From Bryopsis sp. KO-2023 (lineage: Eukaryota > Chlorophyta > Ulvophyceae > Bryopsidales > Bryopsidaceae), in assembly GCA_030272585.1 (NCBI GenBank), contig BSYQ01000007.1, positions 2,546,001-2,610,000 of the forward strand: 64,000 nt of DNA. The letters run 5' to 3'. The notes below the pieces were generated by a model that was given only the letters and a program-made list of their open reading frames with translations, was not told the origin of the DNA and did not search any database. The translations under genes were made by a program, and so were the position numbers. Below, in pieces: positions 1 to 10,737 of this stretch (within the stretch, counting starts at the first letter, position 1; every line of letters begins with the position of its first letter).

Positions 1-112
1 AGACCATCTTTGAATATTCAACTGATCACAATTGCTGCCACAAAAAGCTCAAATAAACAAATTATCACACATGACATGGAACAAATTAAAAATAGCTGAT
101 AAACGATCTTAC
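1..112. other. intron-like flank of a duplicated exon
   Basis: Noncoding sequence that continues from the GTAAGA donor of the minus-strand exon at 113-246. It is nearly repeated at about 3490-3560, next to the second exon copy, so the duplication includes intron DNA. Nothing else is recognisable here. Confidence 0.5.
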
Positions 113-246
113 CTTTGCTGATGGAGGGGCTCTCTTCAGTCTTGGTCATGGCTCTGGGCTGCTCGGCTGCTCCTTGCTTGAGGGTGCTGTGGAGGGGTTC
201 CACAAGGCCAAGGGGTTCGTTCGACCCCCCACGAAGTCATTGGCTG
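113..246 (-). CDS. duplicated Pro-rich exon, copy 1
   Basis: This is a putative internal exon read on the minus strand. It begins after a pyrimidine-rich CCCCCAG acceptor and ends at a GTAAGA donor. It is a close copy of the exon at 3562-3687 but is 8 bases longer (134 against 126), so at most one copy keeps the ancestral phase. One frame reads a Pro/Ser-rich segment including TKTEESPSISK near its end. I do not recognise the product and cannot fix the frame, because several frames are open. It belongs to a set of minus-strand exons between 0.1 and 6.6 kb that may be one gene or several decayed copies. Confidence 0.4.
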
Positions 247-2716
247 CTGGGGGGAGAGGTGGGGGTGGGGGAAACACACTCGAAAATCCTAAACCAGCAC
301 TGTGCAAGCGCCGGTGCTCCTCAGTTCCACTCAGATAATCAAAACTGGATTTCTGGCGCACAAGACTCATCCATCCATATCCTCATCTCAACTTTTTGTA
401 GAGTTCAGTTCATTCGCCACCAATTTTTCTGGATCATTAGGGACTAGATGCCTTTCCAAAGTTGGCAGATCTTTGGAGCATCAAATTGCGAAAAAAGAAT
501 GTGGCTGGCTGCAGCTCTTCGGATGCAACTTATCCCTGGAGAAATTGACATCACAATTTTTAATCATGATTATGGATTTTTTTCAGTCCAGGCATTTTTG
601 TGCGTCAAGAGAAACGATGGAGATCAACATTTGCGCAATTTTTTTCTTCTTCTTACGTCCAAAAACTTTTTCACTCTTTAACAAAATTTCGTTCAACATG
701 AAAAATACCAAGGGAGCAGCCACAGCTAAATCCTCACCTCACTTGGGGATCGAAACGGCAGTCCATCGTCGTTTGTTGATTCTTCAACTGCCTGCTCCAG
801 TGAAGTAAAAGTATAATTCTTTTTGGGGTGTTTTTACCAGCAATCATTTTTCCCCTGGATACACAAGCAAAGAAGGATTCGTATGAAGCCCATCAGCACA
901 ATTTCAATTTCAATCTCCCTTGCCTGCACCTGATCATACTCTTGTACTCGTCTGTGATGCCGATTTATGTAGAATCATACCTATGGTAGATGAAAAAAGG
1001 CCAGTCCACCAGATTTTCAGGATTCGGGAAGTGCTTGCACATGACCTCCATTGATTCCATCAAAATAGAACTGTGTTTGAGGAGGCAGGATCTCCAAACC
1101 CAGAAGAGGAGAAAAGGCTGCCCCTTGGTTCATCTCTTCGTCTGGCAGCACCTCGCACTGATTTCGTTACCCTGCAAATCTATGCATGAGCGTATTCACC
1201 GGCAGCATCAGAAAACGCATGGGCATTCCTCCACATGATCGAATTTTTCAAAATCATAAGAATCAATAAAAAAAGTAAAGTTCAAAGTTTCATGAGTTTT
1301 CATGAGGTACAAAGGAAATGAAGATTTTGAAAATTTCGGAGAGAGGGACATTGATTCCCATAAACAGGACCGTGGGCACCTGCAAAAATTCGATCACAGA
1401 AATTTCCGGCAGTCTTTTTTGATGTTGAAACGCTTGAATCAAAGCCCCCTGTCTACATGTATTCATTCAACTTTCACATTAATTGTGAAGACTCACCTTT
1501 TTTTTAGCGTTCAGCGCACCGCACGAACTCTTTCCTGTCCATCCAGGTCCACAGAATTCACAGCCGCTTCTTCTTATCTTGTGAATGGCGCTTTCTACCT
1601 CCCCCCCCCCCCCAAATTCTTCGTGTAAATTTAAACTAACACTGGCTTTTTTTATTCCTTTCTCCTCGTGAAAAAGACCATCGACTGAGAAATGGGATTG
1701 ATTCATTTCACTGACGGTCACTTGGCAATCTATCTTATCAAATCTTGTTTTTTTTTTATTTCTTCGCAATCTCCAGCCTGTCAACTCCATTGATCTGATT
1801 TTTTTTTTTCGGCCCATATGAACAGATGTTGTCTCATCACACACTAATGCTTTTCTTTTCTTTTCCTTTTTTTCCTCCAATTTTCGTTCCTTTCTTCTCT
1901 TTTCAGTTATGTACGTCAAAAAAAAAAAATTCCGGCAGCCTTTTTTTCAGGTCGTAATATTCCTGGCTCCCCAGTTTAGAAACACTGCCCCAATAGATCT
2001 CCAAGATATTTTCATATATTGCAAGCAGATGCTCCATGTGAACAAACTTTGAATTTGTCAAGTGGGCATCGCTCCATCGAAAAAATCCTCAGTCTGCTGC
2101 ACCGATCGTCCCAGAAAGAGAGATATTTTCTTCAAACTTGTATGCAGATCATGCACCGCAATGGCTTCTGGCAATGCATTGATTCCCAGCCTTTGCTTTC
2201 GTGCCACCGCATGCATATCGTTATATTAATCAGAATCGATCATCCCAAACAATGCGGAAAGTTTGCGCAGAAGTGCCTACACCCCCTGTTGACACAAAGA
2301 CCCACATTAGAATTGAAAAAACAAAAATCCATTGATGGGTAATCCTAAGGAGAAATCCAGGATCAGGTTCAACATTCAGGGCAAAAGGTTCAGCCAAAGT
2401 CAATGAACTGTTCGAAGAAGCAATACCTTTGTCGCATCGCATGCTGTGCGGGGTCCAAGGTTCTCAGTAGGACTGATATCAGCAGTGGCATATGAAAAAC
2501 AATTCTTCTGGGGCCATCCAATCGATGCAAGAGTCGGGCCAGAGCACCGGCTGCAGAAACCACACAAGAAGGATCCTGGTGCTTCATTTGGTCCGAAAAA
2601 ACCTACACCACATGAACATTGGATAGTTTAGAAACTACTCTCTCTGGCCTACTTTCATTCCAATCAAAATTAAAAAAACTTGACCAATGTATAAATCTGA
2701 CCCCCCCCCCCCCCCC

Positions 2717-2749
<33 letters not shown>

Positions 2750-2861
2750 ATACAACCATGGAGTTGAAACAGTGTTGATCATTTGTGACACATATGCATT
2801 ATCCATTCACCCTGTTTGATGGTATTTTCACCTCTGAAAAAAAACAAAAACTGGTTCTTAC
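247..2861. other. mostly unassigned; one decayed exon copy and poly-C/AC tracts
   Basis: No confident gene. About 1070-1240 resembles the exon at 6480-6620 on the minus strand, but its frame is not clearly open. Long T runs lie at 1740-1900. A run of about 17 C followed by an (AC)n microsatellite lies at 2701-2747. Short open frames here look like chance. Confidence 0.4.
2701..2747. repeat. poly-C plus (AC)n microsatellite
   Basis: A homopolymer run of C passes directly into an alternating AC tract. It is a simple sequence repeat inside noncoding DNA. Confidence 0.9.
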
Positions 2862-2945
2862 CTCACTTTGATACGAGAGCAGTTTGGGCAGCCGGGGTCA
2901 ACCCAATCTCCCATTTGAAATTCTCCTTGACCCCACACAAAAAGC
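2862..2945 (-). CDS. 84-nt exon with a C-x2-C pair
   Basis: A minus-strand internal exon with a TTCAG acceptor and a GTAAGA donor, open across 84 bases (1 + 27 codons + 2). It encodes a short segment containing GDWVDPGCPNCSRIKV. The GDW start and the C-x2-C pair recall small zinc-binding modules such as RanBP2-type fingers, but only one cysteine pair is present, so this is only a resemblance. It lies in a run of minus-strand exons whose joining order is unknown. Confidence 0.4.
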
Positions 2946-3236
2946 CTGAACAAACATTCAAGTAAGAATCTCTTATATTCATTCAGAAGGGCACTGAAAA
3001 ACACAGCCGAAATTCTGGTAGAATCGCATTTGTTGCGGTGTGTGGCCACACACACCTGCGATTTAACATGAAAAATCATGCATTTGCGAAGGAAAAATTT
3101 TAAAACCATCAACGATTTTACCTTTCCAAAAAGGAACTATCATTTCGGTCAGTTATTTTCAAGGTTATATCCACTATTCAAAAAAGCACAGTTGATGTCG
3201 ATTGCTACCACTCAAAAACATTCCAGAAAATCTTAC

Positions 3237-3386
3237 ATTCTCCGCAGATCGCCACAACAGCCCCCCACCCCCTTGCTTGGTCCCCTCCCCCCGACGGGGG
3301 CCCGAACGAAGCCCCCCAGCCGAGGGCCCCTCCTCCACAGCACCCGGGTCTTCGATCTTCGGTCTCTGTCTTTGGCTACGGGGCAC
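3237..3386 (-). CDS. GC-rich exon, Arg/Gly/Pro-rich product
   Basis: A minus-strand exon of 150 bases with an ACAG acceptor and a GTAAGA donor, open in phase 0 for 50 codons. The product is basic and rich in Gly, Arg and Pro, starting VPRSQRQRPKIEDPG and ending LLWRSAEN, so it is probably disordered. A second frame is also open, as is common in GC-rich DNA, so the frame is not certain. It is much more GC-rich than its flanks. No family is recognised. Confidence 0.4.
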
Positions 3387-3561
3387 CTGTTTGGGGCAAG
3401 GGGGTAAAAGCACCCCCTTGCCCCCGGAGAGAACAAAAAAGCGTTAGTAGATTGTCTTTAAATTGTTTATTCATCAAAATTGGTTCAACACAAAGCTCAA
3501 ATAAACAAATTACTCACGCATGACATGGAACAAATTAAAAATAGCTGATAAACGATCTTAC

Positions 3562-3687
3562 CTTTGATAATTGAGGGGCTCTCCTCGGTCTTGGTCCTGG
3601 CTCCGGGCTGCTCCTTGCTTGAGGGTGCTGTGGAAGGGTTCCACAAGGCCAAGGGGTCCGTTCGACCCCCCACGAAAACATTGGCTG
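3562..3687 (-). CDS. duplicated Pro-rich exon, copy 2
   Basis: A 126-base minus-strand exon between a CCCAG acceptor and a GTAAGA donor. It is the close paralogue of the exon at 113-246, and the similarity runs on into the downstream intron. One open frame reads AANVFVGGRTDPLALWNPST followed by a Ser/Glu/Lys-rich stretch. A different frame, ending RAPQLSK in phase 0, would join the exon at 3237-3386 without a stop. The product is unknown. Confidence 0.4.
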
Positions 3688-4274
3688 CTGGGGGGAGAGG
3701 TGGGGGTGGGGGAAACACACTCGAGAAAAAAAAACGCAAAAAATGGTCTGCAAAAAAAGGAGTCCCTGGAACCACAGAAGCATCGACTCAATCTTAAACT
3801 TGCATGGTTCACCAAAATACATCCCCCCCACACCCCCAAGTATTTCATCCCCCTGATATTTGCTTAAAATTTTTGGCTGACGACACCCCCCCCCCAATTA
3901 ATGATGATCTGAGAAACTTGTTCTAATCTTGCATTTGTTTTTTGATTTTTCTTATTCGACTATGGAGGGGTCTTAAACTCACCAGAAAAGTTGCCAAACC
4001 ATTGCACCATCAATCCTCAATCAGAGCGCAGAAACAGTCAATGATCGGGCTTGGTGGAACTTCCAAGAGGATTATATCCCAGCATATTGTGGCTGGCTGC
4101 ATGGCAATTGGAACTCCGACAATAGAAACCTGGACAGAACAGTGAAAAGAAAGACCGTCAGCGACTCAGCAAGGTGCCAAAGCAATTCCAAAAAAAAAGG
4201 TCTGGTCCAGATACAACTGTTGAGATGAACATAAACATCATCTGCTGGCAATTTTTTTTTCGAACTGATCTTAC

Positions 4275-4387
4275 CACTTCCAGAAGAATTGTGGCCTGGC
4301 CATGCGCATTTTGTTTTCATTCCAAAACCTCCAGAACCAACACCAATCGACTCATCAGATGGATAGGGCTCAATGTCCAATCCATGG
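4275..4387 (-). CDS. unidentified exon, Gly/Ser-rich
   Basis: A minus-strand open segment ending at a GTAAGA donor. It reads DIEPYPSDESIGVGSGGFGM and then a stretch with KCAWPGHNSSGS. The acceptor is probably the GCCAG just upstream, because the AG before it would bring a stop into frame. No family is recognised. Confidence 0.35.
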
Positions 4388-4530
4388 CTGGCAGTTCATC
4401 CTGAGTACAAGAAAAATTCACCAGTTCTTCAACAGGATTATAACCGATAGACCGTAATCTCAAAAATCAACATATAAAATATGATATTGCATCCATAAAA
4501 ACAGCAGCACACACATCCACCAGAACTCAC

Positions 4531-4690
4531 TTTTCGGATCATAGCAGAACAGGTTTGCCTGAGAATTTGGGGTCCTTCTCAGGCCATTCATTTCCACATT
4601 GCCGGTTGCACTTTGTTTATGAATTGCATTTGCGAATCTCCATGCAAATGCTTTGATCCTTAGCCTTCCACGCCACGACCTCAAATCCAC
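4531..4690 (-). CDS. unidentified exon with GTGAGT donor
   Basis: A minus-strand open segment ending at a consensus GTGAGT donor. The readable part includes FANAIHKQSATGNVEMNG and ends NLFCYDPK. The upstream boundary is uncertain. No homology is recognised. It may be the 5' neighbour of the other minus-strand exons at 2.8-4.4 kb. Confidence 0.35.
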
Positions 4691-6222
4691 TCAGATTTCC
4701 GCTTTACCCCCCCTGGAAGGCCATTGTTCTTGGACAGGAAGTCGACATTGCTGGGGATGTAGGTGGCTTCTGGACAGACTGACCATATTTATTGATGGCT
4801 TCATGCGTTCATTTCATCTCGACCCGAGCGCCTTTCATCCGACTTGTTTGAAAAACTGATCAGCCGCATGGCAGTCCCTGTGATGAACCCATCAACCCCT
4901 CGTACACCTGACCAATGAATGATCGACCCCTGGTAGATGATGGCGATTTCCTACCCACTCAAAACACTTGATGATACCTCCACCCCCGCATTGTTGTTCC
5001 GTTTTTTTTCTTCTTTCTTTTCAATTCTTCAACCTCAGCTTCTTTTTTTTTCCTCTTAGGGTGTGTATGCTTAGATTTTTTAATTTTTTTCCCCTCATCT
5101 CCTAGAGCTCTCCCTCCTTTGCTTTTTTTTTCACAGGAGTGCGCGAACCCTTGGACTAATCACGAGCAATTGATCCTGCCCAGCCGCTAGAGGCGTCATT
5201 TTCCTCTGCCCATTCCCATTCTTGACATTTTTTTTTCCTCGCCTGTATCTATATATATTTTTTGTTGCTACTTTTCTGTCCCAAAATTTCCCATTCTAGC
5301 ATCAGAAATTTAGATGACCCCAGTCTCCCTTTTTCTAATATCAATTTGATCCTCTCTTGCTTGGATTGCCATTTTCCTTTTTGCATTCCATCCCTGAAAC
5401 TAAGGCTCCTAAAAAGACTGCAATCCAATTATCTTTTCCACTGTTTTTTTTCTTTCTTTCTCACTCTATCTTTTCTTTTTGCCCCCCCCCCCCCCCCAAA
5501 GAAAAAAGAATCACCACCTTTCCTCACATTACTCTTTATTTCTCCCCTCTCCAATTTTCATCTAATAATATACAAAACAATACACCAACATATACAATTT
5601 TGTACAAATCTAAATATACAAAATTATTGTACAAAATGGCGTACAAACTTATTGTACAAAATAGTGTACAGATTTGTTGTACAAAATAGTGTACAAACGT
5701 ATTGTACGTACATATGGACTTCCCCTTTCTTTCCACCATCCTTGTGGCCATTTCACACCCCTTCATTCTTTTTTTTTTTTTTTTATCTTTCTTTGATTTT
5801 TTTTCCCTTTTTTTTCATTTTTTTTCATTTTTTTTTTTTTTATGGTAAAAAGTAGGAACTTTTGACTGATCACCAGAAGCTGATCCTGCACAAAACAGTC
5901 TGTAAAAGCATCATTCCCTTCTGCCTTTTCTCGATGCGTTTCTGGAATCCCAACTTCCATCTCAGAATTCAAATTCGCCCGATTCCCAGCAGAAGCACAA
6001 TCTAATTTCCATCACTAAATTCTCCCACTCCCCCTTCCAGCCAAAGCTCCTTCCGATGTTTTTTTTCCTCTCTTTCAGCTCGAAAGCCTAAAAAAAAAAG
6101 ACAAAGCTATTTTGAAAACAACAGTCAAAACAAGAATCTCCCACACACACACACACAATAAACTGCTTTCGAATGTCAAGGAAAAAATTTGAAGAACAAT
6201 TTACGGATGTAAGGTGGCTTAC
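4691..6222. other. T-rich noncoding DNA with a small exon-like duplication
   Basis: Mostly poly-T and pyrimidine tracts. Two related short segments lie at about 5150-5225 and 5862-5930; on the minus strand both keep QDQLLVIS, so they may be an old exon duplication. A TTGTACAA-rich array lies between them and is listed separately. No confident gene. Confidence 0.45.
5595..5712. repeat. array of TTGTACAA palindromes
   Basis: Several short, imperfect copies of a unit of about 22-35 bases built on TTGTACAAAAT and GTGTACAAA, rich in the 8-base palindrome TTGTACAA and its half-sites. Units differ by point changes. It lies between the two related segments at 5.15 and 5.86 kb. Confidence 0.7.
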
Positions 6223-6580
6223 CTTTTGCTCCACATCCCCAATGGAACCCCCAACCTCCCCCCGAAACTGGTGGATGCAGGTTTTGTTGAAGCTGGTGGG
6301 CATTTTGATGCATTTTTGATGCACTTTTGATACTTTTTTTTCGGCAACTCCTCAACCTCAAACAATCTCACAACTCTCAGAACTTTGTCGAGGTCCATAT
6401 CAGCTGATCCATTGAACCCAAATGCTGCTGAGGGGCTGACTGGATTTGGTGTTGGGGCTCTCCTTTTTGAGGGGACCGGATCTCCACACCCAGAAGAGGA
6501 GAAAAGCCTATCCCTTGGCCTATCTAGGAGCACCTTGCACTGATTTCGAAAACCTACAAATTCATGAATGAGCATCTTTA
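6223..6580 (-). CDS. unidentified long exon, partly duplicated at 1.1 kb
   Basis: A minus-strand exon of 358 bases between a TGCCAG acceptor and a GTAAGC donor, fully open (2 + 118 codons + 2). It begins KMLIHEFVGFRNQCKVLLDR, then a Ser/Pro-rich part, then an acidic helix-like stretch (DMDLDKVLRVVRLFEVEELP) and a basic Lys/Ser/Pro end. Its first third resembles about 1070-1240 at the DNA level, where the frame looks damaged. No family is recognised. Its length and clean borders make it one of the better exon candidates in the first 7 kb. Confidence 0.45.
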
Positions 6581-9500
6581 CTGGCAAAAAAAAACAGAAG
6601 TCGTTCAGGTACATTCATATGCAATGCATGATTCCTCAAGGTAACATAGAAATCCAGGGATTATTACATTGCCATGCCCATCTCAGCTTAAAAAAAAAAA
6701 GTTAATAAAAGGAACAGAGATTTGGACATACTCTCAAAAAAATCAGCTTACTACCCTTCTGATTATGTTTCTTATTTTGCAGCATGGTTATTTTGGCAAG
6801 AAAAACATCTCCTTTCATGCAAAAAATCAAACAAGATACTGTAGCAGCAAAAATTCACCTTTTTTTTTTCACGAGTGCCCACAGCAGCAGCCTCTTATCA
6901 GCTTTCTCATATCGTGTTTATATCCAAACACTCGATGCTGCGAATTTGACCCCGGCAAAACATAAATATCGAAGAGGGAGATATTATCCCCAACTGTTGC
7001 GGTGATGAAAGAGCTCCTTGGATTGATTTGAATTTATTAAAGAAACAACTTTTTGTATTTTGGATGATTTTATCTTGGATGATGGTTTTTACGATTGTAG
7101 ATGAGCTTCCAGGTCGATATTTTCATCTTTGCAAAAGAGGTCGGACCAGTTAGTGTTGTTTTTGCAATCAAACTTTTAGTTGCGGTTCGAATTGCATGAC
7201 CCTCGAGGTCCATGGGATGGGTATGTTGAAGCAATTTGAATTGAGTTGAAAATGCAGTGTATCCGCTGCAAAGACTTTGAAAAGCAGAACTGAAAAGCAC
7301 GATGTTTTCAGAGAAAACGCTGCACAGGGCTTACAAAGCAGAATTTAAAAAAGCACGGTGTTTTGAAGGGAAACATTGTATTTTCAACAGTGAAAATACG
7401 CGACAATTTTTGCAGGTGTTTAAACATTGAGCCCAAAAGACTTGATGCGCATTCAATTACAAAATTGAGTTTTCCGCAACTTGCATGATCCAGTGAACCA
7501 AATTTGAATGCACTCGCAGGAGATTGATCTTGAAAACCATGATGTTGAAAGAAAGAAAAAAGCAACACAGGATGTTCAAGCAACACATTTGTTCGTCTTG
7601 ACATGACCCCATTGGGTTGAGGGATGAAAAAAAAAATGCCGTGCAGATTCCACTACTGACTCATGTCCTTGCAACCTGCTGTGAATCGAAGCACGGGCTG
7701 GAACAGGGGCATGCCAAGTATGTTACTGGAAACACGCTTGCAAGAGGATGAAACGGAACGAGCATGATTGGGAGGTAGAATAACTGCATAATTTCATTAA
7801 TCGCCGATGACACTTGGGTGAATATATTCACTTGGGATTGCGGGGAAGCCTTTGGGGAAGAAAAACAGCAACATGAGGGGGGGCACCCAGTCTTGTTGTT
7901 GGAAGACCTACAGCACAAGTCCCACAGATCACAAAAAGAAAGAAAAGTATTATCACCCCTAGAAACTTAAAAGGAAACAGAAATCCAGAAACTTGAAACT
8001 GCATATCCCATAATAAGGGCATGGCTGCGAAGCGATTGAAGAGAAGCTTCTAAGTGGCTTCTCCATATTTAAGGAAAAAAATATATATATTTTTTCTTGG
8101 GGGTTAGGTTTTTTTCTGGACCCACCCCAGGCATTTTGATTGAAAATGGCTAAATCCACAAAGGCTGCCGATGATAAGGAAGGAGATCATGTAGAAAGAA
8201 TGAATTGCCAGGTAGAACAGGTAGTGTGAATTCGTTTATTTCAAGTTTTCTTGTGCAGATGTTCAAGGATGTCTGTGTGCAAGCTGCAAAACAATTGTTT
8301 GAGAATCATTATGAAACTTATGAAACTTGGAACTGGTCGGTCAATAAAGAAAACCAACAAAAACGCCCAAACACACTAAGCAAGCACGGATCTTCCGACT
8401 TACTCGCGCGCTTTGATGGAACGAGCAGTTGCACGACCCAACTGAAAGGGCAACACCGATCAACCACGAAATCTATTGCGTTAACTTCGTTTCTTTTTTA
8501 AGACGTTCTTACGGGCCAAAAACTTGGAAACTTCGAAACTGCCTGCGAGCTTGGCACCACTCGCTGGTTTCTTGTATTACGATAACGGATAAGTGCTTGG
8601 TTACTGATTGGAATTCTTACGACTTTGGCTTGGCTCCGAGACGGAGCCGCCAACGCCGAATGTTTCTGTCAGTGTCGTACAAGTGTCGTAAAGATGCGAC
8701 ACCTCCCTGGCCAAATTCAAATTTCGGCTGGCGTAGAGCTATTTGATTTTGCAATCAGAACATCAGTCGTACTCCGTTCCCCCAAGAAAACATGATTTCC
8801 TTTGATTATGTCTTCTTTCTTCTTCTGAGGGCGTGGATCGGATTGGCAGCTTGATCTTATTCGTTTTATATAAATTTACAAGACCCTGACCACACAAAAA
8901 ACTTTCAACCCTTTGTTTCTAAAATGCTTTTCTACCCCTTCACGACTTCCTCCTTTATTTCCACTCGGAAAAAAAAACCCGCTAGTTCAAAACACTTTTC
9001 TTATTGCTATCCTAGGAGCAAGACCGGCTGAGACCAGAGTGCATCCACCAAGCAAACATGTTCTGTATTTATCAAAACAGAAAAATATATAAAAATATAA
9101 GCCATGATTTTGTTTTGATAACATTTTTTCAGTCACCAACAAAATAATACCTTCTTTTTTTTGGATATCTTTGGGGCTGCTCATTACCTCTTCGAAAAAG
9201 TCCAAAGGAATGGTAAAATTTTACAGAAAAAAAACAACAAAATACGAGCCCATCTTTTTGAAAACGTCCTCTCGCAGTATCCCCCTGTTTATATTTCCTT
9301 GTGCACAAAACCCCCACCACAAAAACCTCGCCCCCAGATAAAAAAGCAACTAATTTGAGAGGAAAGAAAGGGGGGAAGAAGGACAATCTGAAAAGGAGAA
9401 AGGGGCATGTCCCTAGCAACTAATCGAAATTGAAAAAAAAAAAGAAAAAAGCTTAAAAACCTCACCCCGCATGCACACTCACTGAAAGTTCTGAAGCAGA

Positions 9501-10590
9501 TCTCATTGGATGTCATCTCAGACTTAATCTTTCTGTCTTTTTTTTCTTGCTTGCCCCTATTCAAACCCCCTCCCCTTTTGAAAACAAAACTGACCCCCCC
9601 CCCCCCCCAAATGAGTTGTTTTTGTTTCAAATCCCCTTCCCCCCTTTGACCCCTTGCTCGTATTTTTTTTCTTGCACCTCTTTGAATATCTTCGAATCTC
9701 ATCAAGTTTTTTCTTCGTCACTATAAACTTTTGTATATATATATATATATATTTTTTTAAAACCCCTTTCTTTTCCAACTGTCCCTTTATACTTGTTTCT
9801 TTGAGGGTTTTTTCCTGCTGTTTTTTTTTCCAGACGATCCTGAGAAAAAAAGCTTGATCGTCGTTTCATTGAAAATATAAACACAAACCCCTTCCCTCCC
9901 TGCAAAAAAATATCATTTACTATGTATATCAACCCCCCCAAAAAAAGAAACAGAAACGGCAAGGGTTTGGATCCTTTCTTCCTGTCCATTTACTATTTCT
10001 CTCTCTCTCTCTATATATATATGTCTGTCTCGTTTGCCCAAATAACAGATTGAGTTTGAAATTGCTCCCAGTGATCTTTCTTACCCATAGAAATTGCATG
10101 TATGTACTACCATAATTTTTTTGTTCGTTTTTTTTGGCTATGTTTTGCTTTTTTTTTAAGACCCCCCTCCTCATGTCGTGCAAGCCGTGACGTTGATGGT
10201 CAAGAAGTTCGGAAGGGAAGTCTCCAAAACAACTTGCGAGCCCATCAATATGTCATGCCTGCTGTGATTGTTCAATTTGCTCGAGACTCAGATTGTCAGA
10301 AAGGCTGAACAGTTCATCCCTCAAGGCTTGGCGACACTCTGTATGGATTGGGGCTCAGGGCAGAGAAGGGAGGTGTTCGTGTTAGTAAAAAGGTTGTGAA
10401 AGCCCTGAAGAATGAAGCAAAGAAACCTGAAATGCGTCATAGATTTTCGGAACAAGATTTGAACAGCTAAGAGTATGGGTTCAGGCAGTTGGGAGTTTTC
10501 CAGCTCCTGTTTTGTGAAAAAATCGTACTTGTAAAAAAAACAATGGATGATCTTGGAATATAAACATCGGAGTCAGTTGCACATACGGTG
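6581..10590. other. no confident gene; AT-rich with simple repeats
   Basis: Open minus-strand stretches at 7070-7604 have no recognised homology and no well-supported splice borders. T-rich runs, TA microsatellite near 9736-9755 and 10011-10022, and many mononucleotide tracts are present. I see nothing else that I can support. Confidence 0.4.
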
Positions 10591-10737
10591 CTACTGTTTG
10601 AATATTTCCTGTTTTAGAAGTTTAGGTGGCAGACATTGGGGCTCCAGCAGTCTGAGTTTCAGCTGGAAGGTGAAGATGATCCAGTTTGTGGCAGTTCCTG
10701 GGATATTTGACCCATGAACCTTAGTTGGGGAGGCTTT
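10591..10737 (-). CDS. probable terminal exon, unidentified
   Basis: A minus-strand open segment that follows a TTTTTTTACAG acceptor and ends in a TAG stop. It reads KASPTKVHGSNIPGTATNWI and ends LLKQEIFKQ. It looks like a 3'-terminal coding exon, but no upstream exon is linked to it and I recognise no family. Confidence 0.3.
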   Translation of the reverse strand, partial: KASPTKVHGSNIPGTATNWIIFTFQLKLRLLEPQCLPPKLLKQEIFKQ

